Numbered from the stretch's first letter, positions 6,436-14,470 are shown. The stretch is 60,276 nucleotides of DNA from Lachnocurva sp045579705 (GCA_045579705.1 JAZNMP010000024.1:1-60276); one strand, 5' to 3'. The notes: generated from the letters alone by a model not told the origin. Program-made: numbers and translations.

Positions 6436-9096
6436 TTATTTCATATCGTTGAGACGCTTCTGAACATCAGCGAGCATCTTCTCGTAATCCTTAAGTTTAT
6501 CCTTCTCCTCCTGAACTTTTTCAGCTGGAGCTTTTTCCAAGAAACGAGAGTTTGAAAGCATTCCGTTTGAACGCTTTAATTCGCCCTGAAGTCTCTTCTC
6601 TTCCTTCTCAAGTCTCTCTCTTTCCTTTGCGAGATCAACCAATTCCTCGAGAGGAATATATACTGTCGCGTCTGGAACTACGGCTGATACAGCATCATTT
6701 GTAACTCCTGCCTTATCAGCCTGAACCCTTACTTCACTAGCAGATGCCAGATTCATATAGATTCCAGCGAGATCTGTGTAAATATTTCTTACTGCCGCAT
6801 CTTCACTTACAACGATAAGTGTAGCCTTCTTTGAAGGTGGAACGTTCATACCTGTACGAACGTTTCTAACTTCGCGTACGAGAGACATAACTCTCTGCAT
6901 AGCCTTCTCAGCCTGAGGATCATTTTTCCTTTCATCATAAACAGGCCAAGCTGCTGTCATGATAGTCTCTTCGTCCTCACAGAGTGCACAGTAGATTTCC
7001 TCTGTGATAAAAGGCATATATGGATGAAGAAGTTTAAGCGCATCTGAAAGAACTGTCTTTAATGTCCAAAGAGCAGCGTTCTTTGAAGCAGCACCTTCTT
7101 CAGTTTTGTCATAGATTCTAGGTTTAACAAACTCGATATACCAGTCACAGAACTCGTCCCAAATAAAGTCATATACCTTCTGAACTGCAATACCAAGTTC
7201 ATACTTATCAAGAGCTTCTGTAGTTTCCTTTGCTACAGTATTAATACGTGAAATGATCCACTTATCTGTAGTAGTAAGGTCTGACTCTGCTGGTGTCTCG
7301 ATGTCTCCATCTGGAAGGTTCATCATGATGAAACGTGAAGCATTCCATACCTTGTTTGCAAAGTTACGGCTAGCTTCTACTCTATCCCAGTAGAAACGCA
7401 TATCGTTTCCAGGAGCATTTCCTGTGATAAGTGTAAGTCTAAGCGCATCTGCACCATATTTATCGATTACTTCGAGAGGATCGATACCATTTCCGAGAGA
7501 CTTAGACATCTTTCTGCCTTCTGAATCTCTAACCAATCCATGAATCAGAACCTTGTTAAATGGTGTCTTTCCTGTATGCTCGATACCTGAGAATACCATA
7601 CGTACTACCCAGAAGAAGATGATGTCATATCCTGTAATCAGAACATCTGTAGGGTAGAAATACTTAAGGTCTTCTGTTTCTTCTGGCCAGCCTAAAGTTG
7701 AGAAAGGCCAAAGAGCTGATGAGAACCATGTATCAAGTGAGTCTTCATCCTGAACCATTCCTTCATGTCCACACTTAGGACAAACATGTGGAGCATCAGC
7801 TGCCTTAGCAACAACCATCTCACCACATTCTGGACAGTAATAAGCCGGGATTCTGTGTCCCCACCAGAGCTGTCTTGAAATACACCAGTCTCTGATATTC
7901 TCAAGCCAGTGTAGATAAGTCTTATCAAATCTCTCTGGAACGAAAGCGAGATCTCCGTTCTTAAGAGCTTCGATAGCCGGCTTAGCGAGCTCCTGCATTG
8001 CTACGAACCACTGTGGTTTAACCATAGGTTCGATATTTGAACCACATCTATCATGTGTTCCAACGTTATGTGTAATATCCTCGATAGAAACGAGGAGTCC
8101 TAACTCTTCAAGTTCTGCTACGATAGCTTTTCTAGCTTCGAATCTATCCATTCCTTCGAATTTGCCACCATTCTCATTGATAGTAGCATCATCATTCATG
8201 ATGTTTGTAACAGGAAGATTATGTCTAGTTCCAACCTCGAAATCGTTAGGGTCATGAGCAGGTGTAATCTTTACAGCACCTGTTCCGAATTCCTTGTCTA
8301 CATACTCATCTGCAATGATAGGAATCTCTTTGTTAACGATAGGTAGGATAGCTTTCTTTCCTACGATATCTTTGTATCTGTCATCGTCTGGATGCACGGC
8401 GATAGCTTCATCTCCGAGCATAGTCTCTGGACGAGTTGTAGCTACTTCGATGAATCTGCCTTCCTCTCCAGCGATAGGATATTTGATATGCCAGAAATGT
8501 CCTGCCTGTCCTTCATCGTACTCTACCTCAGCGTCTGAAATAGTAGTCTTACATACTGGACACCAGTTGATAAGCTTCTTCCCTTTGTAGATGTATCCCT
8601 TGTCGTAAAGCTTTACAAAAACGTGCTCTACAGCCTTTGAGCATCCTTCATCCATCGTGAATCTTTCACGTTCCCAATCACATGAAACACCCATCTTCTT
8701 AAGCTGCTCTTCGATACGACCTGCGTACTTCTCTTTCCACTGCCAAGCACGCTCCATAAACTTCTCTCTACCGAGAGTTGCTTTATCGAGGCCTTCTTCC
8801 TTAAGCGCTTTGATGATTTTAACTTCTGTAGCGATAGCTGCATGGTCAGTACCAGGCTGCCATAATGCTTCATATCCCTGCATTCTCTTTGAACGAATCA
8901 GGATATCCTGCATAGTATTATCAAGGGCATGTCCCATATGGAGCTGTCCTGTAATATTTGGTGGTGGCATAACGATAGTGAATGGTTTCTTATCTGGATT
9001 TGGTTCAGCACGGAAATAACCATTGTCTTCCCACTTCTTATAAAGTCTGTCCTCAATCTGTTTAGGATCGTAGTTTTTTTCAAGCTCTCGTCTCAA
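6436..9096 (-). CDS. valS: valyl-tRNA synthetase
   Basis: Class I aminoacyl-tRNA synthetase charging tRNA-Val. The HIGH-type motif is in PPPNITGQLHMGHALDNT near the N-terminus and the KMSKS loop is in GRKMSKSLGNG. An editing domain lies between them, together with a CxxC zinc-like pair (YYCPECGE and HVCPKCGH), and a C-terminal coiled coil (ELVDLAKERERLEKEEKRL) ends the protein. I choose a TTG start at 9096 (886 residues), because GGAGG lies eight bases before it; the upstream ATG at 9123 has its first codons overlapping that SD and lies against a hairpin. No T-box leader is visible, unusual for a Firmicute valS. A terminator-like hairpin ends about 25 bases upstream. Confidence 0.93.
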   Translation of the reverse strand: MRRELEKNYDPKQIEDRLYKKWEDNGYFRAEPNPDKKPFTIVMPPPNITGQLHMGHALDNTMQDILIRSKRMQGYEALWQPGTDHAAIATEVKIIKALKEEGLDKATLGREKFMERAWQWKEKYAGRIEEQLKKMGVSCDWERERFTMDEGCSKAVEHVFVKLYDKGYIYKGKKLINWCPVCKTTISDAEVEYDEGQAGHFWHIKYPIAGEEGRFIEVATTRPETMLGDEAIAVHPDDDRYKDIVGKKAILPIVNKEIPIIADEYVDKEFGTGAVKITPAHDPNDFEVGTRHNLPVTNIMNDDATINENGGKFEGMDRFEARKAIVAELEELGLLVSIEDITHNVGTHDRCGSNIEPMVKPQWFVAMQELAKPAIEALKNGDLAFVPERFDKTYLHWLENIRDWCISRQLWWGHRIPAYYCPECGEMVVAKAADAPHVCPKCGHEGMVQDEDSLDTWFSSALWPFSTLGWPEETEDLKYFYPTDVLITGYDIIFFWVVRMVFSGIEHTGKTPFNKVLIHGLVRDSEGRKMSKSLGNGIDPLEVIDKYGADALRLTLITGNAPGNDMRFYWDRVEASRNFANKVWNASRFIMMNLPDGDIETPAESDLTTTDKWIISRINTVAKETTEALDKYELGIAVQKVYDFIWDEFCDWYIEFVKPRIYDKTEEGAASKNAALWTLKTVLSDALKLLHPYMPFITEEIYCALCEDEETIMTAAWPVYDERKNDPQAEKAMQRVMSLVREVRNVRTGMNVPPSKKATLIVVSEDAAVRNIYTDLAGIYMNLASASEVRVQADKAGVTNDAVSAVVPDATVYIPLEELVDLAKERERLEKEEKRLQGELKRSNGMLSNSRFLEKAPAEKVQEEKDKLKDYEKMLADVQKRLNDMK

Positions 9097-9120
9097 GAGT
9101 AGTTCCTCCGTTCTATTAAA

Positions 9121-9159
9121 CAAAAAATAAGGTAATTCTGAAAAAAGCGCAGAATTACC
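9121..9159 (-). terminator. terminator-like hairpin just upstream of valS
   Basis: On the minus strand GGTAATTCTG and CAGAATTACC form a perfect 10-bp stem with a 9-base loop, followed by TTATTTTTTG. It ends the short transcript of the 51-residue membrane protein, but the valS SD starts only about 13 bases after the T-tract, leaving no room for a valS promoter. Either valS depends on readthrough, or the hairpin is an attenuator. Confidence 0.8.
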
Positions 9160-9195
9160 CCATCAAAATATAATACATATATATAAATTTATAAT

Positions 9196-9351
9196 TTAAG
9201 CTCCGCCGTTTTCCTCATCTGAATTGTTAAGTATAGTTGGGATCGCGCCACCGACGACTGAAGATACAGCACCGATAACCGCGATAACTGCGAAGATGAC
9301 AATCAATACGATAAATGCTAAAAATGCAAAAAGAAATCCTTCATTTGTCAT
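9196..9351 (-). CDS. 51-residue small membrane protein
   Basis: A short gene with promoter, SD and downstream hairpin. AAAGGAG precedes the ATG by about eight bases, and TTGTTT-N17-TATACT lies at 9379-9407. The product has a strongly hydrophobic N-terminal segment (about 5-30, Ile/Val/Ala/Phe-rich), a glycine turn, and an acidic C-terminal tail ending DEENGGA. It is probably a single-pass membrane peptide with the tail exposed. I recognise no family. A toxin of a type I system is conceivable from the size and hydrophobicity, but I see no antisense RNA, and the acidic tail is not typical. Confidence 0.72.
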   Translation of the reverse strand: MTNEGFLFAFLAFIVLIVIFAVIAVIGAVSSVVGGAIPTILNNSDEENGGA

Positions 9352-9378
9352 ATTTATTTCTCCTTTCATCCATTGAAA

Positions 9379-9407
9379 AGTATATCACAGCGTTTATTAA
9401 GAAACAA
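9379..9407 (-). promoter_or_regulatory. sigma-A promoter of the 51-residue membrane protein
   Basis: Minus-strand TTGTTT, 17 bases, TATACT with a TGn extended -10. It lies directly after the terminator of the feo operon, so the small gene is an independent unit that could also feed valS by readthrough. Confidence 0.65.
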
Positions 9408-9410
9408 GGC

Positions 9411-9475
9411 AAAAAAGGTGACTACCGTGCATTTCTAATCTGCCTAAAGAACAAATCAAAAATACGGTAGTCACC
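9411..9475 (-). terminator. feo operon terminator with long loop
   Basis: Minus strand GGTGACTACCGT and ACGGTAGTCACC form a perfect 12-bp stem, followed by six T residues. The loop of 35 bases is unusually long for an intrinsic terminator. It lies just after the stop of the FeoB-associated gene. Confidence 0.8.
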
Positions 9476-9487
9476 TCTGTTAAAGTC

Positions 9488-9673
9488 TTATTTTTCCCGC
9501 GCGATAAACTGTTTAAAATCTTCACTCGGTTCGACACGTGAAGCACACGAACCGGAGCACTCGCTGCATCTATGTCCGCAGGAGCCTATACCTTTCTTTC
9601 GATCAGAAATCAGTTTTGCGCTTGCTAACCCCATAGCCAGGATTACTAATGCGATTACTATTACATCACCCAT
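9488..9673 (-). CDS. FeoB-associated Cys-rich membrane protein
   Basis: A 61-residue protein with an N-terminal transmembrane segment (about 3-21), a basic stop-transfer stretch (SDRKKG), and a cysteine cluster CGHRCSECSGSC. This is the arrangement of the FeoB_associated family (PF12669) that accompanies clostridial feoB genes. It presumably helps deliver or handle ferrous iron at the membrane, but its biochemical role is not firmly known. It is the last gene of the feo operon, 27 bases after feoB, with an AAAGG SD. Confidence 0.88.
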   Translation of the reverse strand: MGDVIVIALVILAMGLASAKLISDRKKGIGSCGHRCSECSGSCASRVEPSEDFKQFIAREK

Positions 9674-9700
9674 AAGAATACCTTTCTAGGGATTTTAAAT

Positions 9701-11845
9701 CTATGCAGAATGTTTAGCTGCACTAGCTGATACAGTATTTGGATCTCTTCTAAAGAGGAGATACAGAAGCAACGCAACGAGAGCAAATGCTACTACTGTA
9801 AATGCATTAAATGCAATTTCACCAGTTACGAACACACCGCCGATCTGGTATACACAAAGTGCGATGCAGTATGCCAATACATTCTGGAAGAGAAGCGCTT
9901 TCCAGAAGTGCTTTCTGCTTCCGATTTCCTTTGCCATAGTAGAAATAGCTGCCAGGCAAGGAGAATCAAATAGATTAAATACCAAATAACTCATAGCTGC
10001 TGCATATGTTGGGAAGAAAGAAGTAATCTGAGACTTAGAGTACTCATCTGCTTCTTCAAGTCCAGCGAGGACACCCATCGTTGAAACGAGGCCTTCCTTT
10101 GCTACGAATCCAGAGATTGTAGAAGCAACAGCCTTCCATGTAAATCCAAGTGGTGCAAAGATAAATGAGATAGCTTTTCCGATTACTGCGAGGAAGGAGT
10201 TCTCTACATCTACTTCACCAAACTGTCCGCCTGAAATACCATAAGTAGCCAGGAACCACATTACTACAGAGCAAAGAAACAGGATAGTACCTGCCTTCTT
10301 TACAAAGGCCCATACTCTCTCCCATGTGTGAAGGAGTAGACCCTTAATAGTTGGAAGGTGGTATGCTGGAAGTTCCATAACAAATGGTACAGGGTCACCA
10401 GCAAATTCCTTTGTCTTCTTGAGAATGATACATGCGATAACTACAAGAGCAATTCCTGCGAAATACATTGCAGGAGCAATCCACCATTCCCCACCGATAA
10501 ATGCACCAATAAGTGCGATAACAGGGAGCTTAGCTCCACAAGGAATATTTGTCGTAACGATCATAGTCATACGACGGTCTTTCTCAGACTCGATAGTTCT
10601 AGTTGCGAGGATACCAGGCACTCCACATCCTGAAGAGATGAGGAATGGGATGAAACTCTTTCCAGAAAGTCCGAACTTTCTAAAAGCTCTATCCATGATA
10701 AACGCAACTCTGGCCATATATCCTACATCTTCGAGGAATCCGAGGAGGAGGAATACTACCGCCATCTGTGGTGTAAATCCGAGTACTGTTCCAACACCAC
10801 CGATTATACCATCAACTATGAGGGAATGAACAGATGCAGATGCATGAATGCTGTCGAGCCATTTCGAAGCACCCGGCTGAATCCACTCACCAAAGAGTAC
10901 ATCATTCGCCCAGTCTGTAGCCGGTCCACCTACTTTTGAAATAGCAATAAAGTAAACGGCGCACATCATTAGTACGAAGATTGGAAGTGCGAGGAATCTG
11001 TTTGTAACAACTCTATCGATTTTATCAGAAGTTGTAAGATTATCCTTTGACTCGTGCTTTACAACTGCTTTAGCTACCAATCTCTGGATATATTCATATC
11101 TCTGATTAGTGATGATAGATTCTGCATCATCATCCATTTCTGCTTCGCAGTCTTTGATATGTTCTTCTATATGTGTTCTGATGTCCTGAGGCAGATTTAA
11201 CTTCTCAAGAACTTTTTCATCACGTTCAAAAACTTTAACAGCGAACCATCTTAAGTTTGTTCTATCTACTAAGCCCTCGATTGATTCTTCAATGTGAGCG
11301 ATTGCATGTTCTACTGAACCTGCAAATACATGAGGCATTTCGCCTCTCTTTTTCTTCTTTCCGGCTTCAACCGCTGCATTAGCAACTTCGAGAGTCTGGT
11401 CATTCTTCAAAGCACTCATAGGAAGAACTTCACATCCCAAAGCTTCTCCGAGCTTGACCATATCTACTACATCACCATTTTTCTTTACGAGGTCCATCAT
11501 ATTCACACCTACTACTGTAGGGATTCCAAGCTCTAAGAGCTGAGTTGTGAGATATAGATTTCTCTCAATATTAGTTCCATCGATGATATTTAAAATAGCA
11601 TCTGGTTTCTCGTCTACAAGATAGTTTCTAGTAACTACCTCTTCGAGTGTGTATGGTGACAGAGAATAGATACCAGGCAAATCCTGAATAGTCACTTCTC
11701 TATCTGTCTTAAGGCGTCCTTCTTTTTTCTCTACTGTTACGCCTGGCCAGTTTCCTACATACTGGTTACTACCTGTCAAATCATTAAACAATGTAGTCTT
11801 TCCACAGTTAGGATTACCAGCTAGGGCAATTTTTAAATTTCCCAT
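9701..11845 (-). CDS. feoB: ferrous iron transporter FeoB
   Basis: Cytoplasmic-membrane Fe(II) importer. The N-terminal G domain has the P-loop GNPNCGKTT, the G3 motif DLPG and the G4-type NMMD. A helical GDI-like region and polytopic membrane core follow, with the Gate motif FISSGCGVPG and a second conserved cysteine in TTNIPCGAKLPV. I start it at 11845 (714 residues) rather than 11863 because GGAGG lies five bases before this ATG and overlaps the codons of the longer frame. It follows two feoA genes and precedes the Cys-rich accessory gene. Regulation by the divergent DtxR-type repressor is inferred from the operator array upstream. Confidence 0.95.
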   Translation of the reverse strand: MGNLKIALAGNPNCGKTTLFNDLTGSNQYVGNWPGVTVEKKEGRLKTDREVTIQDLPGIYSLSPYTLEEVVTRNYLVDEKPDAILNIIDGTNIERNLYLTTQLLELGIPTVVGVNMMDLVKKNGDVVDMVKLGEALGCEVLPMSALKNDQTLEVANAAVEAGKKKKRGEMPHVFAGSVEHAIAHIEESIEGLVDRTNLRWFAVKVFERDEKVLEKLNLPQDIRTHIEEHIKDCEAEMDDDAESIITNQRYEYIQRLVAKAVVKHESKDNLTTSDKIDRVVTNRFLALPIFVLMMCAVYFIAISKVGGPATDWANDVLFGEWIQPGASKWLDSIHASASVHSLIVDGIIGGVGTVLGFTPQMAVVFLLLGFLEDVGYMARVAFIMDRAFRKFGLSGKSFIPFLISSGCGVPGILATRTIESEKDRRMTMIVTTNIPCGAKLPVIALIGAFIGGEWWIAPAMYFAGIALVVIACIILKKTKEFAGDPVPFVMELPAYHLPTIKGLLLHTWERVWAFVKKAGTILFLCSVVMWFLATYGISGGQFGEVDVENSFLAVIGKAISFIFAPLGFTWKAVASTISGFVAKEGLVSTMGVLAGLEEADEYSKSQITSFFPTYAAAMSYLVFNLFDSPCLAAISTMAKEIGSRKHFWKALLFQNVLAYCIALCVYQIGGVFVTGEIAFNAFTVVAFALVALLLYLLFRRDPNTVSASAAKHSA

Positions 11846-11871
11846 TTTTTCCTCCATGTACAAACAATCTG

Positions 11872-12099
11872 TTAGTTTAACTCTACCTCTAGAATATCAG
11901 CATCTGATTTTCTAAGTGAAAGCTCATATCCTCGTACTGTGATTTCGATAGGATCACCGAGTGGAGCAACCTTTCTGATATAAAGCTCTGTTCCCTTTGT
12001 GATTCCCATGTCCATGATTCTGCGCTTTACTGCACCTTCACCATTTACTTTGACTACCTTGACAGTTGATCCCACATCAAAATGTCTAAGACTTGCCAT
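11872..12099 (-). CDS. feoA: FeoA family protein (second copy)
   Basis: A 75-residue SH3-like domain protein that in other bacteria interacts with or modulates FeoB. Family features are the GSTVKVVKVNGEGAVKRRIMDMGITKGTELYIRK-type pattern, with the conserved MDMG turn, and the GYELSLRKSDADILEV end. A GGGAGG SD precedes the ATG. It lies between the other feoA and feoB in the same operon. Confidence 0.92.
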   Translation of the reverse strand: MASLRHFDVGSTVKVVKVNGEGAVKRRIMDMGITKGTELYIRKVAPLGDPIEITVRGYELSLRKSDADILEVELN

Positions 12100-12118
12100 T
12101 TGCCTTGCCTCCCTCTTA

Positions 12119-12337
12119 CTAGTTTTGAACCATTATTTTCTTTGCCATCGCTTCCGTGATAGCAAGATGTGAATTTTTAAGGTTGATTATGACGTCACCT
12201 TTATGCTGAGAAACGATCTGTATCACGGCTCCCGGCACGAACCCTAAGTCCATCAAATGCTGTTTGACTTCAGGATTTCCTCCTATCTTTACAATCATTA
12301 CTTCATCGCCTGTTTTTGTTAAAGTTAGTGGTAACAT
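12119..12337 (-). CDS. feoA: FeoA family protein (first copy)
   Basis: A 72-residue SH3-like FeoA protein, first gene of the feo operon. It has the conserved MDLGFVPGAVIQIV turn and a C-terminal NSHLAITEAMAKKIMV segment. It is clearly different in sequence from its neighbour (MDLG against MDMG, with little identity elsewhere), so this is an old duplication with likely separate roles. GGGAGG precedes its ATG. Confidence 0.92.
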   Translation of the reverse strand: MLPLTLTKTGDEVMIVKIGGNPEVKQHLMDLGFVPGAVIQIVSQHKGDVIINLKNSHLAITEAMAKKIMVQN

Positions 12338-12376
12338 CTAGTCCTCCCTATCAATTCAGATATCTGTTTTATTTCA

Positions 12377-12392
12377 GTTAGCCGTCGCTAAC
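12377..12392. promoter_or_regulatory. DtxR-type operator, site 1
   Basis: GTTAG-N6-CTAAC dyad. It falls just downstream of the predicted feo start point, so a bound repressor would block elongation or clearance. It is the first of three near-identical dyads in this gap. Confidence 0.6.
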
Positions 12393-12400
12393 CAAACAGT

Positions 12401-12430
12401 ATGTTAGCATAGTCTAACTCGCAGTGTCAA
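12401..12430 (-). promoter_or_regulatory. feo operon promoter
   Basis: Minus-strand TTGACA (consensus -35), 18-base spacer, TAACAT as -10. Operator site 2 overlaps the -10 and spacer, site 3 lies just upstream of the -35, and site 1 lies around the start region. Confidence 0.65.
12403..12418. promoter_or_regulatory. DtxR-type operator, site 2
   Basis: GTTAG-N6-CTAAC dyad overlapping the feo -10 and spacer. It starts 26 bases from site 1. Confidence 0.62.
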
Positions 12431-12436
12431 GAAAAA

Positions 12437-12452
12437 ATTAGTCTCGTCTAAC
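12437..12452. promoter_or_regulatory. DtxR-type operator, site 3
   Basis: ATTAG-N6-CTAAC dyad, one base different from the other two in the left arm. It starts 34 bases from site 2, upstream of the feo -35 and between the two divergent promoters, so it could act on either gene. Confidence 0.58.
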
Positions 12453-12511
12453 ATTTTCCGTATAAAATATACAAGGCCTTTCAAAAATCAATTGTACACA
12501 ATATATTGGGC

Positions 12512-12540
12512 TTGAATATTTCTCAAATACCCATTACAAT
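12512..12540 (+). promoter_or_regulatory. promoter of the DtxR-type repressor gene
   Basis: TTGAAT at 12512-12517, 17-base spacer, TACAAT at 12535-12540. The start point would lie about 20 bases before the ATG, after which an AGGAGG SD follows. Confidence 0.62.
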
Positions 12541-12569
12541 ACATGTACCAATATTAGGAGGTTACATTC

Positions 12570-12965
12570 ATGAAAATACAGGAATCAGCTCAGGATTACT
12601 TAGAAGCTATCCTCGTTCTATCTAAAGAACAGGATCATGTCAGAGCTATAGATATAAGTGAATACTTTGGATATGCGCGTGCAACTGTTTCTATCTTCCT
12701 GAAACAGCTTCGCGAAAACGGATATGTCACAGTTTCAGAGCATAATCACATTTCTCTCACCGAGGCCGGTGAAAAAATCGCTTCAGAAACTTATGAAAAG
12801 CACCAGGTATTAACAGAGATTTTTAAGCAGATTGGTGTGCCTGACGAGGTTGCCCTAAACGATGCGTGCAGAATTGAACACTACATCAGTGGCACCACAT
12901 TCAGAGCTTTGGCAAAACATTTCAACATTGATCTCGAAGGAGAGCATTTAGATTTAATAAACTAA
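12570..12965 (+). CDS. DtxR/MntR-family metal-dependent repressor
   Basis: A 131-residue cytoplasmic transcription factor. The N-terminal winged helix contains AIDISEYFGYARATVSIFLKQLRENGYV (recognition helix around 34-48), followed by a dimerisation domain. Metal-ligand-type residues are visible in the KHQV histidine and in the ACRIEH segment (Cys, Glu, His). The C-terminal SH3-like domain of DtxR is absent, as in MntR-sized members. It is divergent from the feo operon across a gap with three dyads, so iron-dependent repression of feo is the simplest reading. Whether it senses Fe(II) or Mn(II) cannot be told from sequence alone. Confidence 0.85.
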   Translation: MKIQESAQDYLEAILVLSKEQDHVRAIDISEYFGYARATVSIFLKQLRENGYVTVSEHNHISLTEAGEKIASETYEKHQVLTEIFKQIGVPDEVALNDACRIEHYISGTTFRALAKHFNIDLEGEHLDLIN

Positions 12966-12977
12966 TTATTTCTATAA

Positions 12978-13018
12978 CCTGTTGAGAGCTTTTAACGCAA
13001 CACCAGTCTCTCAACAGG
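12978..13018. repeat. inverted repeat after the repressor gene
   Basis: CCTGTTGAGAG at 12978-12988 and CTCTCAACAGG at 13008-13018 are exact reverse complements around a 19-base loop. No T-tract follows on either strand. It may still be the 3' end of the repressor transcript, but it is not a canonical intrinsic terminator. Confidence 0.55.
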
Positions 13019-13086
13019 CTGTTAGTATGATTTAGTGGACACAAAAAGTACAATACATTAAAATCTTGTTTAAGAAGGGATGTATA

Positions 13087-13872
13087 TCACTCAATAGAAT
13101 CCAATATTTCCTTCATTTTAACTTTTTGAACATGCCCTGAAAGTTCATATTGAATTCCATTTTTAACAAATACAACTTTAATTTCAGGAATTTTAGATAC
13201 ATCTTTATTCTCGATAATCACTGTTTTTAATCCAGATTTTGTCACATAAGTTTCAGCGTCATATTTTCCTAAATAATCATTTCCCTGAAACGTTTTAAGC
13301 TGGCTATCACTAATTATCAAAAACGCTTTCATATCAATTGGGGTTTGATAATTCTCACTACTCAGACCCTTAAAATACATTTTCTTATTTACATATAAAG
13401 CTTCCACATTAGTTAGGTCACCAATTATAAACCCCGGTATTTCAACCGATACCCAATTCTTATTATCTGTTTCCACAAAAATATTATTATAAGAATTATC
13501 CCATTCGTAGCACGTATGAATAAATTGCACTCCTAGTTTTTTTTCTAGCTCTTTATAACTTGAATACACAGCAACAACATTTTTTTCGTCATTATATTGA
13601 CCCTCAATCTTTTTCACTTTTACACTATGCATTTGGTCAATATCTAAAACTGAACTACCTACACAGATTTGATTATTATATAATCTATAACTTACAACAA
13701 CTACACTTGGAATAAAAAGCAACACTAAACATACGCAAGCAATCATACTATATTTTCTGAGCTTATGCGTATATCTACGATTTGTTACTGCATTTTGTAT
13801 TATTTTTTTCCTTAGAACATCATCTATAACCAAATGGCTCAATTCAGAATCAATATTAGATTTAACGCTCAT
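13087..13872 (-). CDS. anti-sigma factor-like membrane protein
   Basis: A 261-residue single-pass protein. There is a cytoplasmic N-terminus (about 1-40), a membrane segment (about 43-63, SMIACVCLVLLFIPSVVVV), and a long extracytoplasmic domain whose end (PEIKVVFVKNGIQYELSGHV) resembles the DUF4367 domain found on clostridial anti-sigma factors. The start overlaps the ECF sigma stop by four bases (ATGA), the standard sigma/anti-sigma coupling. It probably sequesters the sigma factor until an envelope signal is sensed. No zinc HxxxCxxC motif is seen. Base composition is more AT-rich than the flanking genes. Confidence 0.78.
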   Translation of the reverse strand: MSVKSNIDSELSHLVIDDVLRKKIIQNAVTNRRYTHKLRKYSMIACVCLVLLFIPSVVVVSYRLYNNQICVGSSVLDIDQMHSVKVKKIEGQYNDEKNVVAVYSSYKELEKKLGVQFIHTCYEWDNSYNNIFVETDNKNWVSVEIPGFIIGDLTNVEALYVNKKMYFKGLSSENYQTPIDMKAFLIISDSQLKTFQGNDYLGKYDAETYVTKSGLKTVIIENKDVSKIPEIKVVFVKNGIQYELSGHVQKVKMKEILDSIE

Positions 13873-14366
13873 ACCAATTCCACCTTCTCAACTAGAATAT
13901 CTTTTAATTTTAGTCTTCCTCTTCTTAATCTCTGTAAAACCACATTTTCAGACACCCCAAGCGCACTAGAAATTTCCTTAATAGATAATTCATTATAATA
14001 ATATGCAACTATAACATATCTAAGTTTCGGAGAAAGCTTTATAATAGCTTCATTCAACGTATCTGCATAGTTACATTCAGAATCACTTATGTATTTCTCA
14101 AATAAACATTCGCAGCTCTCTTCTACACGTTCTATATTAAAATACTTTCTTCTCATAATTTGTTTCGATTCATTTAATGCAATCTTATAAATCCACGACT
14201 TCTCCGCCTCTTTATTTTTTAATGTATCATATTTTAAATATACTTTTATAAACGTTTCCTGGACCGCATCTCTCGCCAAATCATAATCACCAATACATAA
14301 ATAACATGACCGAAACACAAAATCACCATATTCTTTTATTATTACTTCAAGTTCTTTTTCGAGCAT
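13869..14366 (-). CDS. ECF-type RNA polymerase sigma factor
   Basis: A 165-residue sigma-70 family protein with region 2 (about 10-75, RDAVQETFIKVYLKYDTL and SWIYKIALNESK) and region 4 (about 105-155, LRYVIVAYYYNELSIKEISSALGVSENVV helix-turn-helix). There is no region 3, as expected for ECF sigmas. A good SD (AAAGGGG) precedes the ATG, and a TATAAT-like -10 lies at 14390-14395. It is cotranscribed with the membrane anti-sigma gene. Its target promoters are not evident in this window. The pair is AT-rich and could be a transferred cassette. Confidence 0.88.
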   Translation of the reverse strand: MLEKELEVIIKEYGDFVFRSCYLCIGDYDLARDAVQETFIKVYLKYDTLKNKEAEKSWIYKIALNESKQIMRRKYFNIERVEESCECLFEKYISDSECNYADTLNEAIIKLSPKLRYVIVAYYYNELSIKEISSALGVSENVVLQRLRRGRLKLKDILVEKVELV

Positions 14367-14433
14367 AGCTCCCCTTTAATTTCCCTTACATTATATTAGA
14401 TGCCATCCTTAAAAAAAATATTACATTTATAAT

Positions 14434-14470
14434 AAAAAAATTCCTCGATTTAAAATCGAGGAATTTTTAT
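14434..14470 (-). terminator. bidirectional terminator between pyk and the ECF gene
   Basis: AATTCCTCGAT and ATCGAGGAATT form an 11-bp stem with a short loop. Seven A/T-run bases follow in the minus direction, terminating pyk, and TTTTTATTT follows in the plus direction. Confidence 0.82.

Noticed and set aside
9097..9123. valS start at the upstream ATG (9123)
   Set aside because: The SD GGAGG lies within the extra codons and is correctly placed for the TTG at 9096.
9096..9400. T-box riboswitch before valS
   Set aside because: No AGGGTGGNACCGCG-like T-box sequence is visible, and the region is occupied by a small gene.
9488..9673. Metallothionein-like protein
   Set aside because: The single membrane helix, feoB neighbour and CGHRCSEC-type cluster fit the FeoB-associated family better.
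13019..13086. Possible IS remnant (TTAGTGGACAC stretch)
   Set aside because: It resembles some IS3-type ends, but no partner repeat, target duplication or transposase fragment is seen nearby.
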